Shown here one piece after another: positions 17,922 to 26,645 of a stretch of 64,000 nucleotides of DNA. Made by a program: the position numbers and the translations under genes. Below the pieces are notes generated by a model. It worked only from the letters and a program-made list of their open reading frames with translations, was not told the origin of the DNA and searched no databases. The DNA lies in contig NZ_JAZKUD010000001.1 in NCBI RefSeq assembly GCF_036625275.1, positions 210,289 through 274,288 of the forward strand, in the 5' to 3' direction. Position 1 is the first letter of the stretch; each line of letters begins with the position of its first letter. Origin of the DNA: Accumulibacter sp036625275. Lineage in GTDB: Bacteria > Pseudomonadota > Gammaproteobacteria > Burkholderiales > Rhodocyclaceae.

Positions 17922-19436
17922 ATGAATGAACAACCCATCAGCCAGCGGCTCAAGTGTGCCTCGATCGGGCTGAGCGTGCTTTCCCTGGTCCTGCTCGGTG
18001 CATGCGGCAAGCAGGTGGAGCCCCAGGTCGACCGTGTTGCTGCGGAAACCAAAGCAAAGCTTGAGGCGGAAGCGAAGGCGGTCGAAGCGGCGGCGCAGGA
18101 AGCCGAAGCACGGGTGATTGCCATCGAGAGCTACGTCTACGCTTATCCGCTGGTTACGATGGAAATGACGCGCCGCATCATGACGAACGTGGAGGCACCG
18201 CAAGGCTCGCGGGCTCCGATGGGGCACTTCGTCCGGATGCGCAGCTATCCCGACGCGTCGTACCGCGATGTCACGGCGCCGAACGCTGACACGCTCTACA
18301 CGACCACCTGGATCGACGTATCCAAGGAACCCTGGATACTGAGCCTCCCGGACATGAAGGACCGCTACTTCCTTTTCCCGATGCTCGACGGCTGGACCAA
18401 CGTGTTCCAGGTGCCGGGCAAGCGGACGACGGGCACGAAGGCGCAGACCTACGCCATCACCGGTCCGGGCTGGTCGGGCGAATTGCCCGCTGGCGTGACC
18501 GAGTACAAGGCACCGACGGGTCTGGTCTGGATTCTCGGGCGCATCTACAGCACCGGTACCCCCGAGGACTACAAGGCGGTTCACACATTGCAGGACAAGA
18601 TCTCGGTCGTGCCTTTGTCTGCCTACGGGAAGCCCTACTCGCTGCCTCCTGGCACGGTCGATCCGGCCATCGACATGAAGACCGCCGTGCGCGAGCAGGT
18701 CAATGCGCTCGATCCCACCGCGTACTTCAAGCTCTTCGCAGAACTGCTCAAGACCAATCCGGCGGTCGCTGACGATGCCCCGATGCTGGCCAAGCTGGCC
18801 AAGATCGGCATCGTTCCGGGGCAGGATTTCGACGTCGCCAAGCTGGATCCCGCCGTAGCCAAGGGCCTTGCCGGGGCGCCCAAGCCAGCTCAGGACCTGA
18901 TCATGGACTGGATGAAGGCCGGTATCGTGGCGGGCGACATGAAGCTCGAAAACGGCTGGCTGTTCACGACGAAGACGGGCCTGTACGGCACGAATTACCT
19001 GCAGCGTGCGCTCGTCACCGCGATCGGCCTCGGCGCCAACCGGCCGGAAGATGCCGTGTATCCGACTTCCACGGGACCGGACGTTGCCGCCAAGTACGAC
19101 GGCGAGAAAAAGTATGTCCTGCACTTCGAAAAGGGCCAACTGCCGCCCGTGAACGGCTTCTGGTCACTGACGATGTACGACGCGGACTACTTCTTTGTCG
19201 ACAACAAGCTGAATCGCTACACCCTGAGCCAGCGTAACAAGCTCAAGGCGAATGCGGACGGATCGGTCGATCTTTACATCCAGAACGAATCGCCGGGCAA
19301 GAGCCAGGAATCGAACTGGCTACCGGCACCCAAGGGTGGCTTTGTCCTGATGATGCGTCTGTACTGGCCGAAGGAACAGGCGCCGTCGATCCTCGATGGC
19401 AGCTGGAAGGTTCCCGAGGTCAAGGAAGCGTCCTAG
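17922..19436 (+). CDS. DUF1254/DUF1214 lipoprotein
   Basis: A 504-residue protein with a lipoprotein signal (LVLLGAC, lipid Cys at about residue 28) and a short charged helical linker (about 35-70, rich in Lys/Glu/Ala), followed by DUF1254 (AYPLVTMEMTRRIM, APNADTLYTTTWIDVSKEPW) and a C-terminal DUF1214 (GQLPPVNGFWSLTMYDADYFF, YIQNESPG, NWLPAPKGGFVLMMRLYWPK). The family is common in proteobacteria and its activity is not established. The ATG at 17922 has AAGGAGA about 9 bases upstream. It is a single gene ending in a clear terminator. The 17738-17921 gap holds no other gene. Confidence 0.93.
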   Translation: MNEQPISQRLKCASIGLSVLSLVLLGACGKQVEPQVDRVAAETKAKLEAEAKAVEAAAQEAEARVIAIESYVYAYPLVTMEMTRRIMTNVEAPQGSRAPMGHFVRMRSYPDASYRDVTAPNADTLYTTTWIDVSKEPWILSLPDMKDRYFLFPMLDGWTNVFQVPGKRTTGTKAQTYAITGPGWSGELPAGVTEYKAPTGLVWILGRIYSTGTPEDYKAVHTLQDKISVVPLSAYGKPYSLPPGTVDPAIDMKTAVREQVNALDPTAYFKLFAELLKTNPAVADDAPMLAKLAKIGIVPGQDFDVAKLDPAVAKGLAGAPKPAQDLIMDWMKAGIVAGDMKLENGWLFTTKTGLYGTNYLQRALVTAIGLGANRPEDAVYPTSTGPDVAAKYDGEKKYVLHFEKGQLPPVNGFWSLTMYDADYFFVDNKLNRYTLSQRNKLKANADGSVDLYIQNESPGKSQESNWLPAPKGGFVLMMRLYWPKEQAPSILDGSWKVPEVKEAS

Positions 19437-19490
19437 CCGGGTGCCCGGGCCGGTCGGCTGCCGCGTCTGCCGCTGAAGGACTCTGAAGAC

Positions 19491-19518
19491 AAAAAGCCCG
19501 CCATCCGGCGGGCTTTTT
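19491..19518 (+). terminator. Rho-independent terminator after the DUF1254 gene
   Basis: AAAAAGCCCGCC-ATCC-GGCGGGCTTTTT: an 8-bp GC-rich stem flanked by A and T runs, 55 bp past the stop codon. It could work in both directions. Confidence 0.9.
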
Positions 19519-19546
19519 CTTGCCGCGTGGGCGCATTTGAAATCAG

Positions 19547-19750
19547 GTGCTGCCCCGTGCAATCGTGATCCAGAGGAAGACCCAGCGACCTGTGCAGTTC
19601 GAACTGACCGAGCCGACGAGAGCAGCCGTCACCGCGTGGCTGGAAAAGTCTCAGCGACGCGGTGACCAGTTTCTTTTCCCAAGTCGGGTGGCAAAGTCGC
19701 TGCATGTCTCGACTCGGCAGTACGCAGGGATCATGTCGGACGCGTGCTGA
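19547..19750 (+). pseudogene. Phage-type integrase fragment
   Basis: The frame reads RAIVIQRKTQRPVQFELTE, then FLFPSRVAKSLHVSTRQYA. These match the region just before the second catalytic block of a tyrosine recombinase of the small site-specific integrase type. The following part with the HxLRR and terminal Tyr blocks is missing; the frame ends in a TGA at 19748. It is a relic marking past insertion beside the large nuclease-like gene. Confidence 0.55.
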
Positions 19751-20081
19751 CGGCCATCAAGAGACGTAGCGACTGCGAAAAATCGTCAGGTTCGAACGAC
19801 GGGTAACTGATCCCTAAGCCGCCATCAATTGCTCGAGTCGTCAGTCTCTTGGTCGGCCTTTGCTGCCGTTGGCCTGTCGCGTTCAATCGGGCGGCAATGT
19901 TCGCTTACCTGTCGTTCAGACGTGAGAGGGTTCGAACGGCAGCTTACCCTATAGCGAATGCAAACAAGCGACCAAGCGAGGCCGCTGGCCTTTCGCCTAG
20001 GCAGCGCGTACCTTAGAACGCACCCCTACAGTACTGTATCTCGATCTCACGAATGAATGCCAATGCCTGCTGGGCTTTGCC
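19751..20081. other. Intergenic region with three copies of a short motif
   Basis: No gene. It carries GAACGACGGGTAA (19794-19806), its relative on the minus strand GAACGACAGGTAA (19905-19917) and GAACGGCAGCTTA (19934-19946). The same motif appears three times on the other side of the adjacent large gene, at 23732-23863. Confidence 0.6.
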
Positions 20082-23000
20082 CTACTTGTCCGACCGGTCC
20101 CGCTTTCGCGCCATCGCCTTGAGCACCGGCGCGTCTGTGATCCCGTCCGGAATGACTGGGATTTCGTCTACGTCTAATGCCACCATGTCGGAATCATGCT
20201 CACCGATTTTCCAGGCAGGCCGGACATAGATATGCCCCTTGAGCAAATATTGCTTCGACTCCAAATCAGGCACCTCGCTAGGCTTATCAGGCAGTTTGAC
20301 TGGCATGAGGTAGAACGCGCCGTATTTATCGAACTCCTTCAGGAAGCCATCGAGATTTTTGGTGGTTTCCGGGGTCATCCAGTTAACGCGCGACACTAGG
20401 GTGAAAGTTTTGCTGGTTCCAGGCATCCGCTCAATTCGGTCGATATTGGGTCCAACGATAACAGCATAGTGAGTCGGATTTGCCTTCGAGACTCCAGTGA
20501 TGATCGCGATACGCAGATAATCGTCCATGTCTGCCTGCCCAAACCGGGCGCTCCACTCCGCAAAGATTCGTGAAGCCGCCTCCATATTTCGGAACATTAG
20601 CCCCATGACGGGCGGCGCTGATCCCGACCAACCATAGAGGGTGCCGCCCCAACCGGCCTGATCCCAGATCGGCACGTTGATGGGGGACAGCACCTGTCGC
20701 TCGGTGTGCTTTTGCTGAGACGTATCCATCAGTTCCTTCGGTGGCGGCCCTTCACCTCGCTTGGCAGGCCCCTGGGGTGAAGAACTCACCGCAGCCGGCG
20801 TAGAGGGCCGCCAGTATTGATCCCGCAGGCAGTCGTACCACTTGTCGTCGGCATCGATCCAGTCAGTCAGGCGCACCTTGGCGTCGCCTCCAAACAGGTT
20901 TCTGCCGATCGCGAGGACATTGCCAAGCATGGTGGCGCGAGCAAGGCCGCGCTCGTCCCCGGCGATCCGCGTCATCCATTCCTCGGGCGAGCGGATAATG
21001 AAGCAGCGGGCGGCGACCATCGCCGTGGTTTCGCACAGAAAGTCAGTAAACTTCGTCAGAGCTTCGGCGTTATCAAAGGTGACGCTCTCGCCAGTGAGCA
21101 CCTCGGCGTGGACGCCAGCGGTGCCTTCGACCCAGTCAAAGGTCGGCCCGGTGGTTTGTTCCTTGACCTTACGCAGACAAATCACAGTCCGTTCAGCATG
21201 GGGAAGCAGGTCTTCCTCATCGCTGGTCGACAGGAATGCTTCCATGGCCCCCAACAGCGACTCCGAGACGCCGACCGATGTGGGATCGTTCGGGCAATCG
21301 ATGACGAACTCGGCACCCAATATAATCGACCGAAGCGTTGTTCGGGGGCCCTCGTTCAAGGTCGGCTCGGCTGGCATGTCCTGGCGAGCCGGGTGGTCCT
21401 GCCATTTCTCGAAGAAATCGTAGAGTTCGGCCGAGGTCTGTAGTTCATTAGGAAAGGCCTCTTCATTTGCGCGCTTTTCGTGTCCCAAGGCGTACAGGAC
21501 GGCCGTTCGGGGAAGGTCGAGCCCAAGCCTCTGCAGTGCGTCGGGCAGTTGTTCCAGCGTCGACAAGCGCTTGAAAGGAACATTCAGGAAATGCATGCCG
21601 AACACGGCGTGCATGGACATTGTCTCCTCGAGGCTTCTGTCGTCGCCTTCGTCATCCTCTTCGAATTTCACCAAGTTGGCGCAATACCGTGTCCAGACTA
21701 GCGATTGAAGAATCTGTGGAACTCGGCCTAGCTGCAGTTCGATCCAGGTCAGGCGCCGGAGCAAACGGTATGCGATCAGCGGCAACTCACCTTCCGTAAT
21801 CAGCATGCGAAAGGCTCGCTCGATCGCGACCAGGAGTTTGTTGCGCGCTGCCCAGAGCAAGCCCGCCTCTTTGTACGCGTAGCTCCCCGCGGCAAGGGTT
21901 AGGATCAGCTCGCGCTGATACTCCTCCTTGATGAACAGTTCCTCGGCGCGACCAATCCAACGGATGGCCTCATAGGGTTTGCCGTTTTTGAGCTTTTGAA
22001 GTCCACGGGCTTTAAACGAATCCCCGGCTTCGCCATCACTGATTCGCTGGCGCTCAATATCGACGACCACCTCATAAAGGCTGTCAAACCCGGGGCTGTC
22101 GAACATCTCGCTCATTTCATGAACCATCGAAGACAAGGATTCGAATGGGAACTGCCCGAGTTGCTTCGATTCCCGTGCGATCGTCTCGAGGTCGGTCCAG
22201 ATGCCACCGACGGCACTTAAATCGCGGGCCCTCATGAGGTCAGTCAGACGCGCAAAAGTCCTGAGCATGCGCGCGAACAGCGCGTTGTTCGGACGCGCAA
22301 CATCCGCTTCAAGCAACTCCAAGTGCTTGACCAGCGCGGCCTGCCTATCATCGACCCTCGTTTTGTCCTTGGGCAGGACGCCCCGCTCGTCGATGCCCAG
22401 CAGCAAGTGGTTCAGGTTTAACAGGCGCTCCTGGTCCTGTGCCTCTTGCGACCGCAGGACAAAGCGCTCGACTTCTTCGTAGAGCCGCAGGAACTCCGCG
22501 TAGTCCTCGAACCACCAGTGAGCCGTCCATGCGCGGTGATAGGCAATGCGCAACTGCTGCTGCGGGAAGGTGAGTTCCTGCGCCAGCCGATCAGCCATGG
22601 CAAATCGGCTCTCAACTTCGTGACGGGGTTTGTCGAGCGAACGCGCGAGCTTCGCGGCGCGAACACAATCTTCGATCAGTTGGTACTGTGCGCCCGCGTA
22701 GCGCGAAGGGTCTGATATCTGCGCATCCAGCTCGTCTAAGTCCGTGAGGCGCTCCGTGTCTTTCGGTCCAAGCCGAGCCTTCCGATCGGTGGAGGCGTTG
22801 TCGATCTGGAGGGCTGAGATGGCGAGCGGCAGGTGCCCATGGCTGTAGACGCGATCGACAAGCCAACTTTTGTCGACAATGTGGACGGGGATACCGATCT
22901 TCTTAGTCAGCGCATCCTCTGCACTAGCCCGCGATTTATCGCTGACAAACTGGTTCGTGAAGAAATAGATTCGCTTGTAGTCGCGCTGGGTCGAAAGAAT

Positions 23001-23435
23001 ATTTTTAACGTCAGATTCAAGTTTCGGTTTCCATGCCTTTTTTGCGCTGAAGGCGAATGCCCACCGCTCTGATCCGCCCGAGGGCTCACCGAGCCACCAG
23101 TGGTTGGAAATCTCCTGTGCGACAGGATACGTTTCTGAATCGACCTTACTATCACCGCCGCCCGTGGGCCCCGTTTGCACTCGCAAGTTGGGGCAAATCT
23201 CTTTCTCGGCGATCAGCCTGCAGAAATGCTCGAACTGATACTCCTCCTTCCGAGCGGTCAAGGTTTCTAGGTGATATTCAAAAACAGGCCGTGCGAGAAT
23301 GGGACGCTCTTCAACGACACTGTCCGAGAAAAGGTCGGGATGCCTGGAGCGCATCAGCTCTCGTGGGCTCGGGAAATTGTTAGCCATTGTCTGGCCGACT
23401 CGGAAGCCCTCCGTGATTTTGTTTGCAGCGCCCAT
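20082..23435 (-). CDS. Large protein with PD-(D/E)XK-like N-terminus and helical repeats, putative defence protein
   Basis: About 1,117 residues. Near residues 65-135 a nuclease-like pattern is seen: a Glu in the first helix (YQFEHFCRLI), a GPTGGGDSKVD loop, then a strand FAFSAKKAW with the Lys expected for PD-(D/E)XK folds, followed by IYFFTNQFVSDK and GIPVHIVDKSWL. Residues 240-650 are helix-rich and TPR-like. The C-terminal 350 residues (GGTLYGWSGSAPPV, LRIAIITGVSKANPTHYAV) are not recognised. The nuclease call is inference from motif spacing. The ATG at 23435 has AAGGAG 11 bases upstream; a GTG at 23456 and an ATG at 23387 are alternatives. It stands alone beside an integrase scrap and is flanked by repeated motifs, as a laterally acquired defence gene might be. 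Confidence 0.75.
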   Translation of the reverse strand: MGAANKITEGFRVGQTMANNFPSPRELMRSRHPDLFSDSVVEERPILARPVFEYHLETLTARKEEYQFEHFCRLIAEKEICPNLRVQTGPTGGGDSKVDSETYPVAQEISNHWWLGEPSGGSERWAFAFSAKKAWKPKLESDVKNILSTQRDYKRIYFFTNQFVSDKSRASAEDALTKKIGIPVHIVDKSWLVDRVYSHGHLPLAISALQIDNASTDRKARLGPKDTERLTDLDELDAQISDPSRYAGAQYQLIEDCVRAAKLARSLDKPRHEVESRFAMADRLAQELTFPQQQLRIAYHRAWTAHWWFEDYAEFLRLYEEVERFVLRSQEAQDQERLLNLNHLLLGIDERGVLPKDKTRVDDRQAALVKHLELLEADVARPNNALFARMLRTFARLTDLMRARDLSAVGGIWTDLETIARESKQLGQFPFESLSSMVHEMSEMFDSPGFDSLYEVVVDIERQRISDGEAGDSFKARGLQKLKNGKPYEAIRWIGRAEELFIKEEYQRELILTLAAGSYAYKEAGLLWAARNKLLVAIERAFRMLITEGELPLIAYRLLRRLTWIELQLGRVPQILQSLVWTRYCANLVKFEEDDEGDDRSLEETMSMHAVFGMHFLNVPFKRLSTLEQLPDALQRLGLDLPRTAVLYALGHEKRANEEAFPNELQTSAELYDFFEKWQDHPARQDMPAEPTLNEGPRTTLRSIILGAEFVIDCPNDPTSVGVSESLLGAMEAFLSTSDEEDLLPHAERTVICLRKVKEQTTGPTFDWVEGTAGVHAEVLTGESVTFDNAEALTKFTDFLCETTAMVAARCFIIRSPEEWMTRIAGDERGLARATMLGNVLAIGRNLFGGDAKVRLTDWIDADDKWYDCLRDQYWRPSTPAAVSSSPQGPAKRGEGPPPKELMDTSQQKHTERQVLSPINVPIWDQAGWGGTLYGWSGSAPPVMGLMFRNMEAASRIFAEWSARFGQADMDDYLRIAIITGVSKANPTHYAVIVGPNIDRIERMPGTSKTFTLVSRVNWMTPETTKNLDGFLKEFDKYGAFYLMPVKLPDKPSEVPDLESKQYLLKGHIYVRPAWKIGEHDSDMVALDVDEIPVIPDGITDAPVLKAMARKRDRSDK

Positions 23436-24126
23436 CTTGTCACACTCTCCTTGCACAAATTTGATGTATTAGGGCGCCGTGAGGCACAAACCGCTAATAG
23501 CCTCGTGATAAGCTTCTGATGAATTCATACCGTCAGTCACGACATGGCGTCGAAGGGCTTTTCATGGCCGCCCGTACTCATTGAACATCTTACCCCATGG
23601 TACACTGGCGCCGGCTTGGCTACGATTATTGAGGTTCCCTCGCAGGCTGCAATCGAGCACATTGCTGACGTCCCTTGGGACGTCTCCCAAGGGCAGTTCT
23701 GGCCGAGGTGCCGACAGGGTCAGTTTTCAGCGAACGGTAGCTTGAAGATCAGTAAGCTGCCAGAGGACTTGAAAAGGTCATCAGTCTCTTCTGGGTCGGG
23801 AGTGCGCATTCGCCAGAAAGGCAAGCTGCCGTTCGCGACCTATCAAGGTTGAACGGCAGGTAAGCGGTAGATTGCTGCCTGATTGAGCTACACAGGCCAA
23901 CGGCCGTTATGGCTGATAGGCGGTCGTTCGCAGTGGTTCCTTGATCGCCTCTCAGTGATTGTTGGCATCCTCTCGCCTTGCCACGGGAATTGAGCGTCAA
24001 CTCCTCACGTCTGCAGGGCACCTCGCGCCGCAATTCACGACGAGTGGCTGGAAGGATTGGGCTGGCTCGTTGAGCGTTACGGTGCTTGCCGATGACCGGA
24101 TGACCTGCCTGCTGAAGCTTCGTCAG
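23436..24126. other. 690-bp gene-free region with motif repeats
   Basis: No frame on either strand looks like a protein. It holds three copies of the short motif (GAACGGTAGCTTG at 23732, its minus-strand relative at 23822-23834, GAACGGCAGGTAA at 23851-23863) and a pair of overlapping hairpins at 23667-23693. Around 23900-23935 further palindromic scraps (AACGGCCGTT) occur. Confidence 0.55.
23667..23693. repeat. Two overlapping, mutually exclusive hairpins
   Basis: GACGTCCC-TT-GGGACGTC (23667-23684) overlaps CCCTTGGGA-CGTC-TCCCAAGGG (23672-23693). Both have perfect arms and share bases, so only one can form at a time. The site is about 230 bp upstream of the large minus-strand gene. Confidence 0.6.
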
Positions 24127-25091
24127 CTACCCGGCGCATACACCAGCTCGGGAACCACCATCTCCCACGATTCGCCTTGCGCGTTGATCCGGGACCGGTA
24201 TGCCCCGCCACGTCCCGCGGTCGGCGCACATGAATGGCGGCGACGCGGGCTTCGATACCGTGCATGTGGGTTTCCGGTTCGAAGTGCTGCGACAGCGCGC
24301 CGACGTCGATCCCTTGCGCATCGCACAATCGCCAGCCCCCGGTCGATGTTTGGCGAAGCGCGATCCGGTTGCCTGCGGTGAGTGCGGCCAGTGCCCGGTG
24401 AATGGCGTGGCCGGGGGGATGGCGTGCGGCAAAGTCGAGGTCGATCTGTCGCCAGCCAAGGCGCCGATGGCGACGTGCCAGTTCGGGCGGCGGCGTTGGC
24501 AGCGGCGTCGCGTGGCGACGCAGGAAGGCCGGCGAGTCGGACGGCCCTCCTGGCAAAGCATCGAGCCAGGCCTGACCGCGATCGAAGCGCGCCAGCGCCA
24601 GCGTCTTGCGGGTGCGTGTCATGGCCACGTAGTACAGGCGGCGCGTGGCGTCCGCATCCTCGTTGGCGCCGCTTCGTAGCCAGTCGCCATCGAGGACCGC
24701 GACGTGATCGAATTCGAGACCCTTGGCCCGGTGCGCGGTCAGCAGCAGCAAGCCGGTCTGCCGACGGCGCGCTTCCCGGCTCCACTCGGCCAACCAGTCG
24801 AGAAAATGGTCGAGCGGCAATTCGGCGTCACCGACATCGAGTGCATACTCGGCCACCGCTTCGCGCAGATAGCTCCACCAATGGGCGTCAGGCCGACCCT
24901 CGGGCTGCAGTGCCAGCCACTGCCGGATCGTTGGCAGGTCGATCAGCGCACTGTCGCGCGTTCGCAACCAGCCGATCATCGCCTGCGTTTCGCGCAGAGT
25001 CCAGAAGCCGCTGCGGTCTTCATCGGCCTGCTGCACCGGCATACCCTGCAGTTCGCAATAGCTGCGCAGCGGGTCGAGTGAGCGCCAGTTG
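24127..25091 (-). pseudogene. Truncated duplicate of the RecQ-UvrD fusion 3' end
   Basis: Nearly the same as the last ~330 codons of the giant helicase at 26646-31847, from NWRSLDP through LLLLTAHRAKGLEFDHVAVL and RRLYYVAMTRTRKTLALARF. It has no helicase ATP-binding site. Close to its 3' end one base is missing relative to the intact gene, so the C-terminus runs into GHTGPGSTRKANRGRW instead of the normal ELVYAPG end. It starts abruptly at about 25091, where an antiporter fragment begins on the other strand. Confidence 0.88.
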
Positions 25092-25403
25092 CCCGGCGCC
25101 TTCCTGGCGGGAGCGATCATGGACACCGAGTGGTTCGATCAGGAGCGCATGGACCTGTTGCGCCACCATGTGCTGCTGGTCGTCATGCCGGTCTTTTTCC
25201 TGAGCACCGGCCTGCGCACCAACTGGACGCTCGGCGGTGAGGCCGTATTCGTCGCCGCCGGCATCCTGCTCGGCGTGTCGGTCAGCGGCAAGCTGCTCGG
25301 CGCGCACCTTCCTGGCCGCCTGCCCAACTGGGCACCGGGCGAGGCCAGCATCATCGGCTGGCTGCTGCAGACCAAGGCGCTGAGCATGATCATCGTTGCC
25401 AAC
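25092..25403 (+). pseudogene. Fragment of a cation/proton antiporter membrane domain
   Basis: About 104 residues, from PGAFLAGAIMDTEWF through VVMPVFFLSTGLRTNW to APGEASIIGWLLQTKALSMII. This corresponds to the last third of the membrane domain of Kef/NapA-type antiporters (CPA2). Both the earlier helices and everything after the NxxAN-type end are missing, and the frame continues as unrelated sequence into the fic gene, so it is a relic joined to the helicase duplicate. Confidence 0.7.
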
Positions 25404-25473
25404 TGCGTCAGATCTGCCCCGACGACCTGCCCCATGGCGCAAAGTTACGTTCTGCGCGCTTCTTGGGCCTGTG

Positions 25474-25501
25474 TTGAAATGGGTGTAATTGGATGTAACA
25501 T
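25474..25501 (+). promoter_or_regulatory. Candidate promoter for fic, predicting a leaderless mRNA
   Basis: TTGAAA (25474-25479), 16-bp spacer, TAACAT (25496-25501). The expected start of transcription, about 7 bases on, falls at the ATG of fic (25509), and no ribosome site precedes that codon. Confidence 0.4.
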
Positions 25502-25508
25502 TGTCGGC

Positions 25509-26558
25509 ATGATCGCCTCGCATGCCGTCCAGATAACCCCGGAAACCCTCAGTCTCGTCGCCGAAATCGATGAGTTCAAGGGAGCGTGGCGCGCGCTCGG
25601 TACGCTGGCGCCGGATCGGCTGGCCGCACTGCGGCGGGTCGCCACCATCGAGAGCATCGGTTCATCCACCCGCATCGAGGGCAGTAGGCTGTCCGATCGC
25701 GAAGTCCAGCGCCTGCTGTCCAATCTGCAGATCAAGTCTTTCGCCACACGGGACGAACAAGAGGTAGCCGGCTACGCCGAGGTCATGGAACTGGTGTTTT
25801 CGTCCTGGCAGGACATCGCGCTGACCGAGAACCACATCAAGCAATTGCACCGTGATCTCCTGACCTACAGCGAGAAGGATGCATGGCATCGAGGCAACTA
25901 CAAGACGACTGCCAACAGCGTAGTGGCCTTTGCTGAGGACGGGAAACAACTGGGCGTCGTCTTCGCCACCGCGACGCCATTCGACACGCCATCCCTGATG
26001 GCTGAACTGATCACCTGGTTCAACGCAGAACGTCAGGCGGGACAGCTTCACCCCTTGCTGCTCATCGGTATCTGGATCGTGGTCTTCCTCGAGATCCATC
26101 CATTCCAGGACGGCAACGGCCGGCTCAGCCGGGTTCTCACAACCCTGTTGCTCTTGCAGGCCGGGTATGCCTACGTGCCTTACAGCTCGTTGGAAAGCGT
26201 AGTCGAGCAAAGCAAGGAGGCCTACTACCTGGCCTTGCGGCAAACGCAAGGCACGATCCGTACGACTTCGCCGAATTGGCAACCGTGGCTGACGTTCTTC
26301 CTGCGCACGCTCGCCGAACAGGTCCGTCGTCTCAATCGCAAGGTCGAGCGTGAGAAGCTGGTACTGGCCTCGCTACCTGAACTGTCGCTCCAGATCGTCG
26401 AGTTCGCACGTGAGCATGGCCGCATCACGATGGGCGATGCGATTCGACTGACCGGCGGCAATCGCAACACGCTCAAGCAGCATTTCCGGGCGCTGGTGGA
26501 GCAAGGCCGCCTGGGTCAGCACGGCGCCGGCAGGGGCGTCTGGTACGAGTTGCGATAG
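25509..26558 (+). CDS. Fic family protein (putative AMP-transferase)
   Basis: A 349-residue protein. The Fic active-site loop HPFQDGNGRLSR (about residues 197-208) is complete, including the catalytic His and the anion-binding GNGR. A class II-type inhibitory motif, SSTRIEG (about 52-58), precedes it, so activity would be self-restrained. The C-terminus ends in a winged-helix-like segment (MGDAIRLTGGNRNTLKQHF) that may bind DNA. Such proteins transfer AMP from ATP to a target hydroxyl; the target is unknown. The ATG at 25509 fits the family's usual opening (ITPETLSLVAEIDEFKG). The frame is open back into an antiporter scrap, which I exclude. It is flanked by direct repeats. Confidence 0.9.
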   Translation: MIASHAVQITPETLSLVAEIDEFKGAWRALGTLAPDRLAALRRVATIESIGSSTRIEGSRLSDREVQRLLSNLQIKSFATRDEQEVAGYAEVMELVFSSWQDIALTENHIKQLHRDLLTYSEKDAWHRGNYKTTANSVVAFAEDGKQLGVVFATATPFDTPSLMAELITWFNAERQAGQLHPLLLIGIWIVVFLEIHPFQDGNGRLSRVLTTLLLLQAGYAYVPYSSLESVVEQSKEAYYLALRQTQGTIRTTSPNWQPWLTFFLRTLAEQVRRLNRKVEREKLVLASLPELSLQIVEFAREHGRITMGDAIRLTGGNRNTLKQHFRALVEQGRLGQHGAGRGVWYELR

Positions 26559-26645
26559 GGGTAGATTCAATCCCTGGCGTTCGCCACCAAAAGCAATTTT
26601 TCGCAACTCAGGGTCTACGACGAGCCTCTCCGCGTGGTGGGCGTG

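Noticed and set aside
23544..23852. 102-codon plus-strand frame in the gap after the large nuclease-like gene
   Set aside because: No domain or ribosome site, and it runs through the hairpins and repeated motifs.
24127..25091. A second, intact helicase gene
   Set aside because: It has no ATP-binding motif, starts mid-protein and carries a frameshift at its end; it is a partial duplicate.
25089..26558. Fic gene with an extra 140-residue N-terminus containing membrane helices
   Set aside because: Those residues are a decayed antiporter fragment in the same frame. The Fic family normally starts near 25509.
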